A stretch of 64,000 bases of DNA, from contig JACAAK010000012.1 in assembly GCA_025093985.1 (NCBI GenBank), positions 1,240,001-1,304,000 of the forward strand, given 5' to 3'. Both the position numbers and the translations under genes were made by a program. The stretch is from Calvatia gigantea. Its lineage: Eukaryota > Basidiomycota > Agaricomycetes > Agaricales > Lycoperdaceae. Below are positions 22,703-37,974 of this stretch, in pieces (positions within the stretch are counted from its first letter, which is position 1; each line of letters starts with the position of its first letter). The notes beneath the pieces are model-generated. The model was not told the origin of the DNA. It saw nothing but the letters and a program-made list of their open reading frames with translations, and made no database searches.

Positions 22703-25700
22703 ATGGGAAACGCACATTCTGGCTTCAATTTAACTCGCACTTCTGGCGCTTTGGACTCCTTTGTCGTTGAGCTTGGCGGAGATATCGTATATGAGAAGAG
22801 GTGAGTAATGTTTCCGCATAAGTGGTTATTGTCTTGAACTCTCGCGCTATAGTCTTGGAGCTGCGCGGTTCTTGAAAACAGTGAAATGCCGACACCGTAA
22901 TGGCTTCTTGGTTGTGAAAGTGTTCATTAAACCGGACCCTGGGTTGTCTCTACGAACCTATCATCGACGCCTCAAAGGTAGGTTCTGTGGTAGTAATGAC
23001 AATCATACGCTGAACTTCATTTCGCAGTTGAGAAAGAGGCATTGACGGATATCGCGAATGTCTACAACTACCAAGTTTTCGCCGAGACAGAGAAGGCAGG
23101 CTATATTATTCGGCAATGGCTCGCAAGCAACCTCTATGACCGCATCAGGTACGTACTTCTTTACTATTTTGTGAGATGGTATGTTCTCACTCTTTTAGCA
23201 CACGACCCTTCCTGACCGTGGTTGAGAAACGATGGATCGCTTTCCAGCTACTCAACGCGCTTCGTGACGCTCGTAATCGCAAAGTATCGCACGGAGATAT
23301 CAAATCCGAGAATATCCTTGTGACGTCGTGGAACTGGGTCTACCTCACTGATTTCGCTTCCTACAAACCTACTTACCTACCACTGGATGACCCTTCCGAC
23401 TTCTCATTCTTCTTCGACACCTCCGGCCGTAGGACCTGTTACATTGCTCCAGAGCGTTTTTACACCGCGGCGGAGAACCCTGAAATTAGCTCAAAGAAGT
23501 CCAGGATTGCTATGGGCGAGTTGGAAGGGAAGAGGGATGGCAAAGTGACGGAAGCGATGGACTGTTTCAGCGCTGGTTGTGTGATCGCTGAGCTTTTCCT
23601 TGAGGGTGTACCGCTTTTCAACTTGAGCCAACTTTTCAAGTACAGAGAAGGAGAATATAATGTGGAAACACATCTGGCACAAATTGAGGATGTAGGCATA
23701 AGGGTGAGTCTCGCTCATATTGTTATGTTGAAGTCCACTAATTATTGTTAGTAGAATCTTATCAAGCAGATGATTTCACTGGAACCAGATCAACGACCAA
23801 CCTTCGACAATTTATTGCATACTTCCCGGGGAACCGTCTTTCCAGAATCATTCTATTCCTTCCTTCACAACTACGTCGCGTCTATCAACGAAATGCCCTC
23901 GAATCCTCCATATACACCCGCTTCCACCGTCCCTCCCTCTACGAATACAACTATCAAATCTAGCACTTCCGCCTCCAACATAAATCCCCTACCTCCTGAT
24001 ACTAATAATGATGTGCTCCCAAGTGACTCGGATCACAGACTCGAGCGCATATGGGCCGACTACGAGAGCATAGAACCGTATATAATTCAAGATCATCCCG
24101 AGGAAGCTCAAGAAATGAGCGTGAGGGTTGACTACCACACCCTCGCGCCTTTGGCCAAACCATTCCAGGTTCGTGTTTTTCTCTCCCTGCTTGAAGTAGT
24201 CATGAATGGTTCTTCTAGGGTATCTTTCCGGTGGAACTGTACATACCGAACCGTGATTCCAAACTTCATACATTACCTGGAGGACGACGGGCTGCTCTCG
24301 AAGGTAGAGTGTTGCCGCCATCTTTAAGTATTCATAACCTGATGCGTTCTAGATGGTCCCGCTCTTATTCTCCTTGCCCTCGTCACTGCAAACATACGGA
24401 ACTGTTCACTCCCAAGTTCCAAAATTCGAGCACTCGATGTCTTTCTTGCATTATCATGTCACCTCACTGATGAGGCCAAACTGGACCGCATGATCCCTTA
24501 CATTGTAGACCTTCTCCATGACGAATCTGCGTTGGTTCGCGCCGCTGCTTTACGGACACTGATGCAAGTGGTGAGTATCGTGCATTTTTGGGTTGAAGGG
24601 ATAAGCTAACAGTCAGCTCAGCTCATGTTGGTGACTGTTATCACACCCTCAAATGCTGCCATCTTTCCCGAATACATTATCCCGAATATTCGACACCTCG
24701 TCCAAGATCATGAAGTCCTCGTTCGTTCCACGTACGCGCAATGCATCGTACAACTTGCTGATACAGCTGTGCGATACCTCGAAATGGGACAAGCACTTAA
24801 AGCCCACGGCACTTTTGTGTTCTCACCAGACGCCCATGACTCCGAAAACGCACATTTCGAGGTTAGTTCGTCGTTCTCAACCCGCCGAATTTTAGTGCCT
24901 TATATTTTACTGTCAGGTATCTTACGACGCGAGTATGCAAGAGTTGCAGGGCCACATCCAAGAACACCTTTCAGCCCTCCTCGTGGATCCATCAAGTATC
25001 GTCAAGCGTGCCCTCCTTCGTGATATCTCCTCTCTCTGCATTTTCCTTGGTCGGCAGAAAACCAACGACGTCCTTCTAAGCCATATGATTACATATCTCA
25101 ACGACCGTGATTGGTTGTTGCGCTATGCGTTCTTCGACAGTATTGTGGATGTGGCCGCGTGTGCTGGCGGTCGCAGTTTGGAGGATTATATTTTGCCTTT
25201 AATGATTCAGGCGCTCTCTGGTGCGTTGCTAAGTAAGTACAACTGACAACAAGCTGACTCGTGGTAGATGTGGAGGAGACGGTTTTGGCAAGGGTCTTGG
25301 CCGCTCTTACCAGTCTCTGTGAACTCGGGTTATTCCAAAAGATGCGTATCTGGGAACTGATGAGCGCGACGCTTGGATTCTTGTACCACCCTGATGTTTG
25401 GGTGCGACAAGGTGCGTCCTATTTTCTCCCTTGTCCCAATTTCATTTTTGACCATCTTTCCAGGCGCAACGTCATTCATTACCTCTGCTGCCCAGCACCT
25501 CCCCCCAACTGATGTTTGGTGTATCCTTTATCCTTCACTGAAACATTTCCTGAAGTCGGATGTTGCGATTATCAATGAGCAGAGTTTACTCACGGTCATG
25601 AAGAATCCGGTGAGTGGTGTAGTCACTTGGCGCACCCTAGCTGACCTTTTCGCAGCTTCCTAGATCAATATTGGACGCATCTGTGCAATGGGCAATGAAA

Positions 25701-28647
25701 GGCGATAAAACCGGATTCTGGAGAGGTTCAAAAAAGTTGACTAAAACCGAATCGCCAAAGGAGAGTGTTGTGTCTCTGCGAAAGGGCGTAGGTTCAATAG
25801 CCAAACTCAAGTCTGAGGAGTGAGTTGTTCACACACCCGGCCGGTTTGTTTTCTGATCCCCTTTCCAGGGATGAAGCACAACTTGGGAAACTTCAACAAC
25901 TGGGCATGACTTCGAGTGACGAGGTCAAGCTTATGGCGATGCGGGAGTATATCTCGAAACTATCCAATGCGACAGCCAGGTACGGATACTCTGCGTGTCG
26001 TTATTAGCGTTCTGATGCGAATCCTGTCCAGTTTTTCGTCTCGTGTTAGTTCGGAACCGGATACTGGAAAGAACCTCAAAGTCATCGGCGACATCGAACT
26101 CCAAAAGCTCGGGGTTGGTCCACAGACGGTTTTCCTTAGAACGCGCAGTACTGCCTCGGAGTATGTGCCTCGGTCGTCAAGGCTTTCAATTGTAACGACA
26201 GCCACATCAGGGTCCCGGAGGTCGGCACAATCTTCTAATCGAACACCGATCTTGAGTCCCCCCAAGATGGGGCGATTGTCAAGCACAGATGTTGGCGGTA
26301 CGCTGGGCAGTACCGGGGCGCCCTTTGAAGATTTGAAAAGGCGACTGGCTACTATCAATGGATCGGCTTCGACTTTGTCCACCGCTCACGCGCATGGCGT
26401 AAGAGAATCGCGGAACGTCACATCTCCCATTCTACCTCCCAGCTCACCGCTAGTTCAGGCACCGTCTGTACCATCCCCGCCTGAATTAGTCGCCTCCGCT
26501 GCAATACAGTATCAAGTGCCTCCTGCACCCATTATGCCTTTTGTCCCACCATCCCATGAACGGCCCGGTAGTCCAACAGAGAGTGTAGTCTCTACGGCAA
26601 ATTCTACGTCATTTAGACCCCTCAGCCGAATACAAATTGGTGGGAATGTGACGATGGATATGGCTAAAGCTGCACCGGCTGTTGGGCCGAGCAAGATGAA
26701 TGCGGTTGGACTGTTGGATGCACATTCGAAGCTTATGAGAGACTCCGAAGGATCACCAGAGAGATCTGGGAGGTCTTCGCCTGTATCTGTTTCAACAACT
26801 ACGAGGCCATCCAAGTCGAGGTTTCCTTCTGTGCAACCTATTTCAACCTATGGTACGTCTAGTAGCGTGGTAACAAAACTAGCACCTGACTTTTCTGACT
26901 ACAGACGGCCAAGATCCCGGAATTAGTCATTTGTTGGAAAGCCTGTACTTGGACAACAACCGCGAGCTGCAGAACGATTTTGGGCCTCGAGTTCATGAAG
27001 GGCCTGTGCGAAGAAGAGGTACGGTGCGGCATACACTCACACCTCGCGATGGATCGAGTCGTCGTATGGAAGTCACTGCCATCGCCAACCTCACATCCCA
27101 CTCTGAAGCTATCACCGCTCTTGTGGTCTCTCCTGATCATGTATTTTTCATCTCGGCATCAGACGACAAAACCGTAAAGATTTGGGACACAGCGAGGCTG
27201 GAGAGGAACGTGACAAGCAAACCAAGGCATACGTATGGTCAACACTACGCGCGTGTTAAGTGCGTTTGTATACTGGAGGCGACACATTGCTTTGCGAGTG
27301 CGGCCGACGATGGGAGTGTGCATGTTGTGAGGGTTCATGTAACAACGAGCGGTGCTCTGCCAAAATATGGCAAGTTGCAAGTTGTGAGAGAGTACAGAGT
27401 TGACAGTCCTGGGGAGTACGTGACTTGCATGGCTCATTATAATTCTGGTAAGAAATCACCTTCAATTCTGATGCCACTGAGTTGACGCTACCAGCAGACT
27501 CTGCCTCAAATCTTATCCTCGCAACAACGCACTCTAATATTGTCATCCTCGATTTGCGAACAATGCGGGTACTACAAAAACTGGAGAACCCAAGACACTA
27601 CGGTCCTATAACGTGCATTTGCCTTGATAGAAAACGGACTTGGATTATCGTGGGAACGTCAACCGGTGTTCTGACACTTTGGGATAGGCGGTTTGGATTG
27701 ATGCTCAAGAGCTGGCATGTGGGCTCCTCCGCATCTCCTTCTGGTCGGTCAGTCCGTGTGCACCAATGTGTTGTTCATCCAACCAAGGGACGGGGCAGAT
27801 GGGTTATGGTTGCAGTCGAAGTCGCAAAGAAAACCTCGTCTAGTCGTGGGGTGACCAACCTAGTCGAAGTCTGGGACATCGAGAAGTCGGTGCTGGTGGA
27901 GACCTTTGGCACAAGGGTTGGATCGAAATCCGACCCGCTACCAGAACCACAAGAGGCAGTTGGTGCGAACGCCCACTTAACACCCGCAGCTGCCATCGCA
28001 GCACTTATTCGCGCAAGGCAAAGTCAAAGTCAAAGTGGCATGGGTGACGGATCCGAAAGGCGGTTCCCAGGAGAACTCCCCGGTGTGAATAAAGCTGAGA
28101 TGTTGCCCTCGCCTTCTCCTGATGTGCGGACCATGATAGTGGGGCTGGACTTCGGTGGATTCTCAATGACACAAAGGTCCGAGTTCAACGACTTGATGGT
28201 GGATTCGAATCCGTCGAGGAGTGGTGGCAAGGGATTCATAATCACCGGGTCCGAAGGATAGGAAGATCAGGTTCTGGGATATGGGGAAGATTGAAAGAAC
28301 TGCCGTTCTAAGTGGTCTGGAGTCCGAGCAGGAACGACCAACATATAGGTAATGATCCTTTTTTTGTATTCGCAGGTAGTCAATTCTAACGGTCCTGCAG
28401 TAGCGTGACTAGTGGGACTGCAGCAATGCACGTTGAAACCTGCCCGCCAACACTGAGCGGCGTTCACAGCAATCGCCCGGCACAGCGGATATCGTTAGTA
28501 ACACAGAATCAGCAGAACCTTTTGAAGAATCACCAAGATGTCGTTACTGCATTGACGTGTATCGATTCGCCGTTCAGAGGAGGGGTTGTCAGCGGCGATC
28601 GTGCTGGAGTAATCAAGGTGTGGCGTGTCGACCAGCTCGAGGCTTGA
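22703..28647 (+). CDS. VPS15: Vps15, regulatory pseudokinase subunit of class III PI3-kinase
   Basis: The product starts MGNAHSG, an N-myristoylation signal (Gly2) expected for Vps15. A kinase-like domain follows (VVKVFIKP, HGDIKSENIL, LTDFASY in place of DFG, YIAPERF, DCFSAGCVIAELF), then HEAT repeats (from about 24350: IVDLLHDESALVRAAALRTL, YLNDRDWLLRYAFFDS), a Ser-rich linker (26100-26850) and a C-terminal WD40 propeller (DKTVKIWD, GTSTGVLTLWDRR, IRFWDMGK, AGVIKVWRVD). This matches the family's order and size. Vps15 anchors Vps34 to endosomal and autophagic membranes. About fifteen introns of 47-60 nt split the gene, for example 22801-22852, 22978-23027, 23149-23198, 23704-23754 and 24169-24218. 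One anomaly: in the WD40 part an extra base at 28255-28256 puts a stop at 28259 and shifts the frame, while the next blade is intact; probably an assembly error. Confidence 0.93.
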
Positions 28648-29440
28648 TGAGCCTTGGAGGTATATATTTGGCCATCATTCTCGTCCATTGCTGAGCGCTG
28701 ATGCACTGATGTCTCGGTAACTCACTGGGACTATCGTCTTTTTCTTCTCTTCTGGAGGATCGGGATATATCGCAGGGTGTCGTTTGGCACCATCTAGGAA
28801 TCAATTGCTACACAGTGCACACGTTTATCATTCATTTTGCATCTCATATACTTTATTCCCGTTCGTCAGAACAAGCCTACTCTTTCACGCCTTTATACAG
28901 CCTGGAGAACTTGCCTCTACCGTACCCAGTGCGCTACAGAATTTTACTGCGCCACCAATAGTTGCCTGTTCTGGAAATGAGCGCACAAGACATTAGGTAG
29001 ATCAGGTAGAGAAAATTTTGAACACAGCCGAAACCCTCTAGAGGTTGGTGTTTCAAAGATAGAAATCTTCTTGGATGTCTCAAGTTATCACCCTGTCAAT
29101 CATTTCCAAGAAAACCAAGTATTGCAGTTGAAAGAACACGGGAAAAAAAACCTAGGATAGAAAGAAAGTGGCATATACCCAAAAGGACGTAGTCAATAAA
29201 ATAAGAAATGCATAGTATTCACTAAAACAATGAAGTAAAAGGTAACATAACACTAAAGCTGTCCTGTACCGGAATATCAGTGTTCCTTTTCCATCTGCAT
29301 CTATCCAATTATTCTCATCCAACATCCCACCATCCCACACTCAGCGCTCAGCCGCACCATTACATCATCTTCGGAATTTGATTCTTGTCTCTCTTCCCGC
29401 CTCTCATCTTCACTTAACAGCATCATCCACGGGTACGCGC
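28648..29440. other. Convergent 3' intergenic region
   Basis: About 790 bp between the stops of two convergent genes. It is AT-richer than the coding DNA, with no supported ORF; it will contain both 3' UTRs. Confidence 0.45.
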
Positions 29441-31799
29441 TCACCACGTTAACCACTCCCCATACATGTTAGGCCTCTCTTCCCTTATATACGCCTCAAA
29501 TGTCCTCTTCAACACAGCCGACCAATCCAAATCCCGCTTGTCACTCTGTAAAGTCTCGCTATCCGCTGCTGCCTCTGTTGTTGCGGGCTTGCCTTCTTTC
29601 GTGCGCCTGTTTTTGAGGAGCGCAGCTTTGGCGGCATCTTCCCCGGCTTTGAACCGCGAACCGAGGTCAGGCCAGTTACGTGTCGGGTCAAAAGGCTTCC
29701 ACCTATTCGCATAATCAGGTGAGTTTACTACGTGTTAAGATAGGCGAGAAGGGGACGCACCAGAAGTTGTGGAAGTGGTAGGAATATGCACCCCTGAAGA
29801 AGCCACGGAACCCGAGCGCCTGGGGTGCAGCACTGTTTTGAGCAGGGGTATCAAAGAAGTCTGCGAATCTTAGCGCATACCAAACGTTAGCATGAAGTTA
29901 CGGATCCTGCGGAATGAACGTCCAACTCACTCAGTGAAATAAGGCTGTGGTGGCCTATCCCTCTGGTAATTCTCCGTGTTCAACCATGCCGAATCAAACA
30001 GGGCGTCCGGCAACCTCAATAATAGGCCCTCCAAATGCGCATCAGCGGTGTAACGTGATACCGTCATTGGGTGGAAGTCTAATCCGTTCTTCAATGCTGT
30101 CCTGAACAAGAATGTTCCGAGCGCGGAGCCCTTGTGCATTCTGAGCACTGCGGTGTTGTATTTGGGTAACCTGGACCACCGGTATGCAAATGCTCCTTTC
30201 CAACCCCATATCTCCTCCCAATCGCGCAAGAGGATTGTATCGGCGTCGAGGTAAACCCCACCGAACCGATGGCAAAGCACGAAACGGGCCATATCGGAGA
30301 GAATAACAGATAGACGGTCGTAAGATGAGCTGGACTTGGAGCCGGTGCGACTGAGAAGGTCGTCATCATCTTCTGATAAACCGGTAGCACCAGGAGCCGA
30401 AGCAACAGTAGCGTTTTCCATCAGCAGCACCATCAACAACGCTCGCGGTGGTAGTGCGTCTTCTTCTTGGGTACATTGATGATATGACCACCAGAATTGA
30501 ATAAACTATCCTGCAACGCCCTCCACTCGTCCTTAATCTCCAGGATCCCATCCAACTGCTCTGTTGTATTCCACATCTTGAACTGAATTACCTCCTTAAA
30601 CCGTGGATGCAAAAACGGCGATGCCCATGGGTTCGATTTCAGTTGTTCGAACATATCATGGACCGCATTCGGATTCGGGACAGCCGCTGCAGGTCCTGGA
30701 TTGATCCATAGCCAAAATTGTGGCCGGCACACCTTCGCATCTGCTGACCAGTCCAATAAATGAATTCCGGTATTTTGGGTGAACAGGAAAGACAGAATGG
30801 CGAGATAGGGTTTATCAGTGAATGGGCCGGTCCAGAACATGTGGAATCTGCGGGGGTTTTCGGGATCGCATGGGTCGGGGAGTGTGGATGCCGGGCGGTG
30901 TGTGAGGGTAGGGCCAAAAGCGACTTGGGTTTCCCATTCTGAATCTTCTTTCCTTTTGAGCCCGGCATCAGGGTCATCAGATCCACGTAAGGCGGGAAGG
31001 GGTATAGCTGGGTTGGTGGTTCGAGGTGAGTCGTCAAAATCATAAAGATGGGTTGAATCCGTGGAATTATCAGGGTTCCTCTAGGTAGATGTATTTCCAA
31101 TCGTCCAGGTTTGTGCGACGTAGGCGTTCGCCGTTATCCAGGCCCCCACCAATACGAAGGACCTCGAGGCAATCACGAACGTACTAAACATAAACCAAAG
31201 CCGATAAGTCGATGAGGTAGGGTAGGATGGGCGGGGGAATGGGGAGAAATGATATTACCTTGCTTTGAGAAAAATCACAGTGCTTCATAATTTCATCCAT
31301 ATCCGCTACACTCCCAGGAACCGGCCGGGGAGGATAAGCAACTATTAGGTACACGACTCTGAATGTCGAAGTATACACGCTTGGGACCGGCGCCAATGGT
31401 ATCAGTAATCACGTCCCGTGCATTTGGCGGCCGGTACCGCGTCGGCTTGACGTTTGGCGCCTTCTTTGGTATTGCAGGGTTCACGGGAGGTTTTTTCAAC
31501 CCGATTTGCTGGGGTACTAAACAAAAATTGGGTTGAGTGAAAGTTGTCTCTCGAATGATAGCAAGGGAAAGAAAAAAGAACGTACTACTTGCATGACTTG
31601 GGTAATGGCCACTCTCAATCTCCCATTGCCAAATTTTCTGTAGGTCCCTTCTGCGGAAGACGAGTGTCGGAGATTCTCCTGAGCCCTCGTCTTCCCAGCT
31701 CTGTGAACCTCTATTACTAACGAGGGTGACAAAGGTGAGAAAGATGGCGAGGGTGGCGAAGACGAGGAGTAAGGGTGCACGCTTGCGTTTGACGAGCAT
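29441..31799 (-). CDS. Golgi-type glycosyltransferase with DXD motif (GT32-like), frame-disturbed
   Basis: From ATG 31799 the product begins with a short basic stretch (MLVKRKR) and one hydrophobic segment, a type II membrane anchor. A longer ORF starting at 32231 would add a second hydrophobic segment but reaches to 22 bp from the neighbouring gene. The lumenal part has CDFSQSK, YVRDCLEVLRIGGG, FWTGPFTDKPY, LWINPG, and the nucleotide-sugar core DMARFVLCHRFGGVYLDADT, in which DAD is the metal-binding DXD motif of Gly_transf_sug proteins. Downstream exons are joined by introns near 29882-29937 and 29710-29765. Frame changes without splice sites occur at 31343 (extra base), about 31078 (extra base) and about 30445 (one missing). 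Conserved motifs on both sides remain, so sequencing indels are likelier than inactivation. It lies head-to-tail with seryl-tRNA synthetase. The acceptor substrate is unknown. Confidence 0.75.
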
Positions 31800-32252
31800 T
31801 ATTCGTAAAGCAGCACCCGCCGGGAGAAGTGATGTGGACGAGGTGTTACCTATGAGGATGCCACCACGGGAAGATGATGAGGGAAAGAGAAAAGGGAGAT
31901 TTGGGACAAGCACGCGAAGACGACGTGTTGGTACGCCAGGGATGGGCAGGAAGAGAGGTCTTGTCCAGGAATTAAAAGAGGCGTGGGATTTTTGTAAGAG
32001 CTTTTCCTCTACGGCAGAGGAATGCATTGGCAATTCGCTGGTGCCGTCCATTCTGCTGGCCTGGCTGCGAATATAGTCGAGGCCAATGTTTAAAAAAAAT
32101 ACCAACAGAACGAGAATAAGAAGTGGGTGATGGTTGCGAACAGATCTTCCGTTTAGTGGCTGTGCCCGACGTGGCCTCTCAGGCCATTCCCGATCAATGC
32201 GAACGTCTTCTTTATTCAAAAATTCAATCATATCTAAACATATCCCTCATCC

Positions 32253-34043
32253 CTACACTTGCTTCTTCTGCAAACCCTTGGGAAGCTCTTTTACCCATGG
32301 CAGGAACTCTCGACCTCCCATGTAGGGCCGCAATGGCTCTGGTATAACCAAGCCCTACACAACCAAGTCTTGTTAGCACTAGCGCCCGATACTTTTTTTA
32401 TTTTTTGATGGCAAGGATCGACGTACGTCAGGCGTTTGATAGTTCTCAACAAGGCAGCACAACGCCCGCTCCGTCGCACACAACGTACCATTCAACATGT
32501 GGACGTACACCTTCCTTGTCTGGTCTTTCGACTTGAGTCCGCACCTCACCTCGAGTCTACGGCTCTCTACACGCCGAGTCCGCAGGCCATCAGTCACTGG
32601 GTGCCAATTGATAATCATCAACTCCACTTACGATAGTCTGTGCAATTTGAACACGACACTAACTCCTTATACGCCCTCTGGAAAGGGAACCATGCCTCCA
32701 AATCATGCTTCTGGGCCGCCGCTAGATTTAGTGCTCCCGACACAATCGCGACCATACGATACCGCAGACCAAGGCTCTGATAAAATGCCTCACTGTTTCC
32801 AATCATCGTATCAAACATCTCCCAGCTCTTCTCCGGGTCTGTGATCACAAATTGTTCGACCTTTTCGAATTGGTGCACGCGGAAAATGCCCCACATATCA
32901 CGTCCGGCAGAACCTGCCTCTTTTCGGAAGCAGGTGGAATACCCGGCGTATTTGACGGGTAATTGGGTATCGGGGCTCTCGAACCACTCATCAGAGTGGA
33001 AGGCCGAGATTGGTTGTTCCGATGTGGCGATCAGATATTTTTCGTCTTCGGAGGCGATGACCTGATTTTCGATCATGATTGGCGTGAATCCCACGTATGA
33101 TTGAATCACTGACCTTGTACAACTCCTCGTCAAACTGTTCTAGTTGGGCAGTTTTGCCCATTTGTTCCTTGTTCATAAAGAAGGGAGGTTGGATCTTTTT
33201 GTACCCGCGTTTTCGGAGGAAATCGAGGCCGTAAGAAATGAGCGCCTGGTTCAGGTCGACACCATCATTGATGAGATAGTACCCCCGGTGGCCAGCCACC
33301 TTGGTTCCTGGCATCACTATCAAAAAAAGCTATCATTATAACAACCGGGTTAAAAAAAATACCTCGGTCGAGATCCATAGCATCAAGTCGGAGAAGCACC
33401 TCGTGGTGGGGCATAATTCCTTCACGCACTTCAGGCTCATCCTGGACATTTTTGGGATCCCAAATCCTCAACAATACATTATCATCCTGGCAAACTCCTT
33501 ATTAGCACTCACAAAAAGTGCGCAATTCTAAAACTCACCTCGGTCAAACTGACAGGCACGTTCTTTCCAACAATGTTACCAACGGTACCAGCCTTTGTGC
33601 GCATCAAGACCTCAAACTCCTTCGCCTCTTTCTTCTTTGCTTCGACCTCTGCGTCTATCTTTTTCTTCTCCGCGACCAGGCCATCTGCTGGTTGTTTCGC
33701 CTGTTTATTTACGAACAGGTTACAGTCAGTGTTTGTCTCTTCAACTCAAGAAATTACCATACACACACACACCTTTTTCTTGGCCGATATCTCCTTTTGA
33801 ATCTCGTTGACCTTTTTTCTCATAATATTCATATCATAGTCCACTAAAATAAATTCCACAACCTTTAATCAATTGCGGTGGTGTATGAATAACGATGTGA
33901 TACTCACTCTTTACCCAATCTGTGTACATTTGAATAATCTCATCGACTAACTCGACAGAGCCACCGCGCTTCCTCTGCGACTCACGAATCTCTTCAGCGT
34001 TGCCGCCCTTGTTGTCGATGAAATGCAGGATATCTAGCGTCAT
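32253..34043 (-). CDS. SES1: Seryl-tRNA synthetase, cytosolic
   Basis: Class II aminoacyl-tRNA synthetase that charges tRNA-Ser. The N-terminal helical arm begins [20 protein letters not shown] and contains the coiled-coil Lys/Glu stretch that grips the long variable arm of tRNA-Ser. Motif 1 is around [19 protein letters not shown], motif 2 is [15 protein letters not shown] with [12 protein letters not shown], and motif 3 is near [17 protein letters not shown]. The dipeptide ending KKQV is typical of fungal cytosolic forms rather than bacterial ones. Several introns, for example the junctions near 33070-33120, 32570-32635 and 32340-32425, keep the frame throughout. No mitochondrial presequence is visible. 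The start at 34043 matches the usual N-terminus of the family. All conserved blocks are intact, unlike the neighbouring glycosyltransferase. Confidence 0.95.
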
Positions 34044-34607
34044 GGTAGTTGTAGGTATAAGCTTAGAGATAAAGATACTTTATTGACTGGTGATACAGCT
34101 AATCTTGTCCCCAAATCGCGAGTGACTGTGTCTGACTTTATCGATTGTGGTGTTACGTAAGCGAGATAAAATAAGGAGTGCTGTTAAGCGCTACGCGACC
34201 ATCGGTCACCGGTTATGTATGTCACTGCGGGGAAATGGACCGTGGTGCCCGTGATGGGGGGCCATGCATGGGGCGGTAAATCCGCCTGCAAGCCGTCTCC
34301 CAACCCGTTTACATGGGCGTACATGGACAACATTCAATATTCATCCACCGCAGAACGACTACACTCTTTGCGATAAAGATAAAAAAACGAGTGTACCAAC
34401 GAACGGCGCGTGTGAAAACGTGCCACGTCGAAAACAAACAAAAATCGGATCAGATCACGGGGGTGTGCCATAAGCTGCAATCAAATTCCCCGCAGTCTGC
34501 CATCCATTCCCCTGCGTGTTTTCCAAGCGTCCGATTTTCTTCCTTCCCTCCCACCATCTCCTGACTCGACCCTCCCGTAACAACAACAAACGACCCCCCC
34601 TTGCACC
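34044..34607. other. Divergent promoter region
   Basis: About 560 bp between the start codons of seryl-tRNA synthetase (minus) and the acidic protein gene (plus). A pyrimidine-rich stretch precedes the start at 34608, as is common at fungal transcription start sites. Nothing more specific is supported. Confidence 0.45.
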
Positions 34608-35447
34608 ATGTTCGGTCTCATTAGACGTATCTCTTACTCTGTCATCCCCCGTCCAGATCGTCCTTGGGAAGATGATCGTACGTACCCATTTTATAACAAC
34701 CCCCCCTCTATGTACATGATCAACAAACTTATATACAAGTTTTCTCTTGGTTTCTCTTGCGCGTGTTAATGAACGATCAACTACAAAGCGACTTCAAATG
34801 CACCGAATACCCGACGAAAACGTCGTCTAAGTTCGACAGAACGTGAAGCCCGGGATGGAATGGACGAGGAGAACGCGAGGAAGAAAAAACTACGCGGTGA
34901 TTCGGAGAACCTGGGAAGTGATGATGCTACTGGTACTCTGCCTGGAACCAATGGAGACGCAGGTCCTACTCCTAGGACTGAGACCGTTGATAGGGAGAAA
35001 GGAGAGGTCACGGTGCAGAGGGAGGGAAGTCTAGAAGTTAAAGTCGTCACCGAAGGCGTAAAGGAGGTTGAGTTGGAAGATAAACAACCGAATCCTGATC
35101 CTCAGCCCTCTGCTACCTCCGATGACCAAGACGCGGAAGGAGCCGCTGCTGCCACTGAGGACGATGTGGAAGAAACCAAAGATACCTCGACCGATGACAA
35201 GGAGGAAGCTGTGAAACCAGAAGCTATCCCTCTCCCAGAGGAAGAAGGTGACGAGTCGGACGATTTACGGTCTTCGTCACCCCCACAACAAGAGGAATCG
35301 ACGACAGAACCCGCTGTTCAGCCGACGGAATCTGCAGAGGCGTACGAGGAAACCCCCTCCGTCCCCATCCCCGATGGGCCCCGTCTCCCTCGATCAGCAC
35401 CGAGGAGGTTGAGGTCTTCGTCGCCAAAGAAGGTCGCGAGGGTATAA
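34608..35447 (+). CDS. Small acidic disordered protein, unknown function
   Basis: Two exons (34608-34677 and 34789-35447) with a 111 nt intron sum to 729 nt, 242 residues. The first exon encodes MFGLIRRISYSVIPR, an amphipathic, basic start that could be a membrane-associating or mitochondrial-targeting helix. Next come a basic cluster (TRRKRRLSS, a possible nuclear localisation signal) and about 170 residues rich in Glu, Asp, Thr, Pro and Ser without predicted fold. The end is basic again (PRRLRSSSPKKVARV). I do not recognise a family. The context CACCATG at the first ATG fits a eukaryotic start. The conflicting basic ends and acidic middle suggest a nuclear or chromatin-associated protein, which is inference only. 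Confidence 0.6.
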
Positions 35448-36063
35448 TGCCAACCTTCATCACCCTTTATTCACTCATCCCCCGCAAACAGAATTTGGAA
35501 CACCGTTGTTCAAAGGCCCATAGGTGGACAATGTTGTCTTTTTGTTATTTCTACTTGCCAATACGCTATACCCCATCCTGATGATATATATCAACGATTT
35601 CTCGATTCTTTTTGCTGCTACCCTACCCCCTCTGAACCGCCTTTTTTGTGAATTGTCGACGTCTTATCTCTTGTAACCGCCCCCCCTCCCCATCCTTCCC
35701 TCTTGTCCTCCTGGAGTCATGTTTATCATACACTACGTAGGCATCCCCCCCATTGTTGATGATTTTTGTATATCTACCCACCTTTACCCCCAGATTCTAA
35801 TTTATCCCTTACTTTCAACCATTGCATATTTGCCTTTTACATGCTCTTGCTTTGAGTCTTCACCTTCCCTTGTCGCAGTGCCCCCACTGTAGCATTATCA
35901 TTGTCATGATCCGCCCGTCACGTCTCACTTAACATTCAGATACAGTACAGTTCATCCAAACGCGAAAAGATGCTTCTCTACTTATTTTGAGTTCTACAGA
36001 AACAACCACCACAAAAAAGTCTATGTGTCGATTTGGTTATACAGGAAACTGTTAATAGCGCTT
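35448..36063. other. Convergent 3' intergenic region
   Basis: About 615 bp between the stops of the acidic protein gene and enolase, pyrimidine-rich on the plus strand. No supported gene; it will hold two 3' UTRs. Confidence 0.45.
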
Positions 36064-37749
<1,686 letters not shown>

Positions 37750-37974
37750 GGTAGATAACGAAGTGGAAATGGTGAAGTGCCCAGGGTTATCAACTCCAAT
37801 CAATCTTTTACTACTTTGCAGCTTTCTCACGGGTCCGAGATGGATTGGTGTTAAATCGCCTGTTGACGTTGATTCCATCACCTGTTCAAACGTTCACCCA
37901 GGACCAGAATAACATTTCAACAAAACGAAAATAATACATTGGCGAGAACATAAGAAACGTGGCAACAACAAATA

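Noticed and set aside
28201..28215. tRNA T-loop-like GGTTCGAATCC motifs, here and near 61027
   Set aside because: They lie in coding or unstructured sequence with no acceptor stem or anticodon arm.
31800..32231. Longer start for the glycosyltransferase
   Set aside because: It would add a second hydrophobic span and abut the neighbouring gene; the ATG at 31799 gives a normal type II anchor. Not fully excluded.
33766..33776. CA/TA dinucleotide runs as a microsatellite of note, also near 63755
   Set aside because: Only about five repeat units; ordinary for intron and intergenic DNA.
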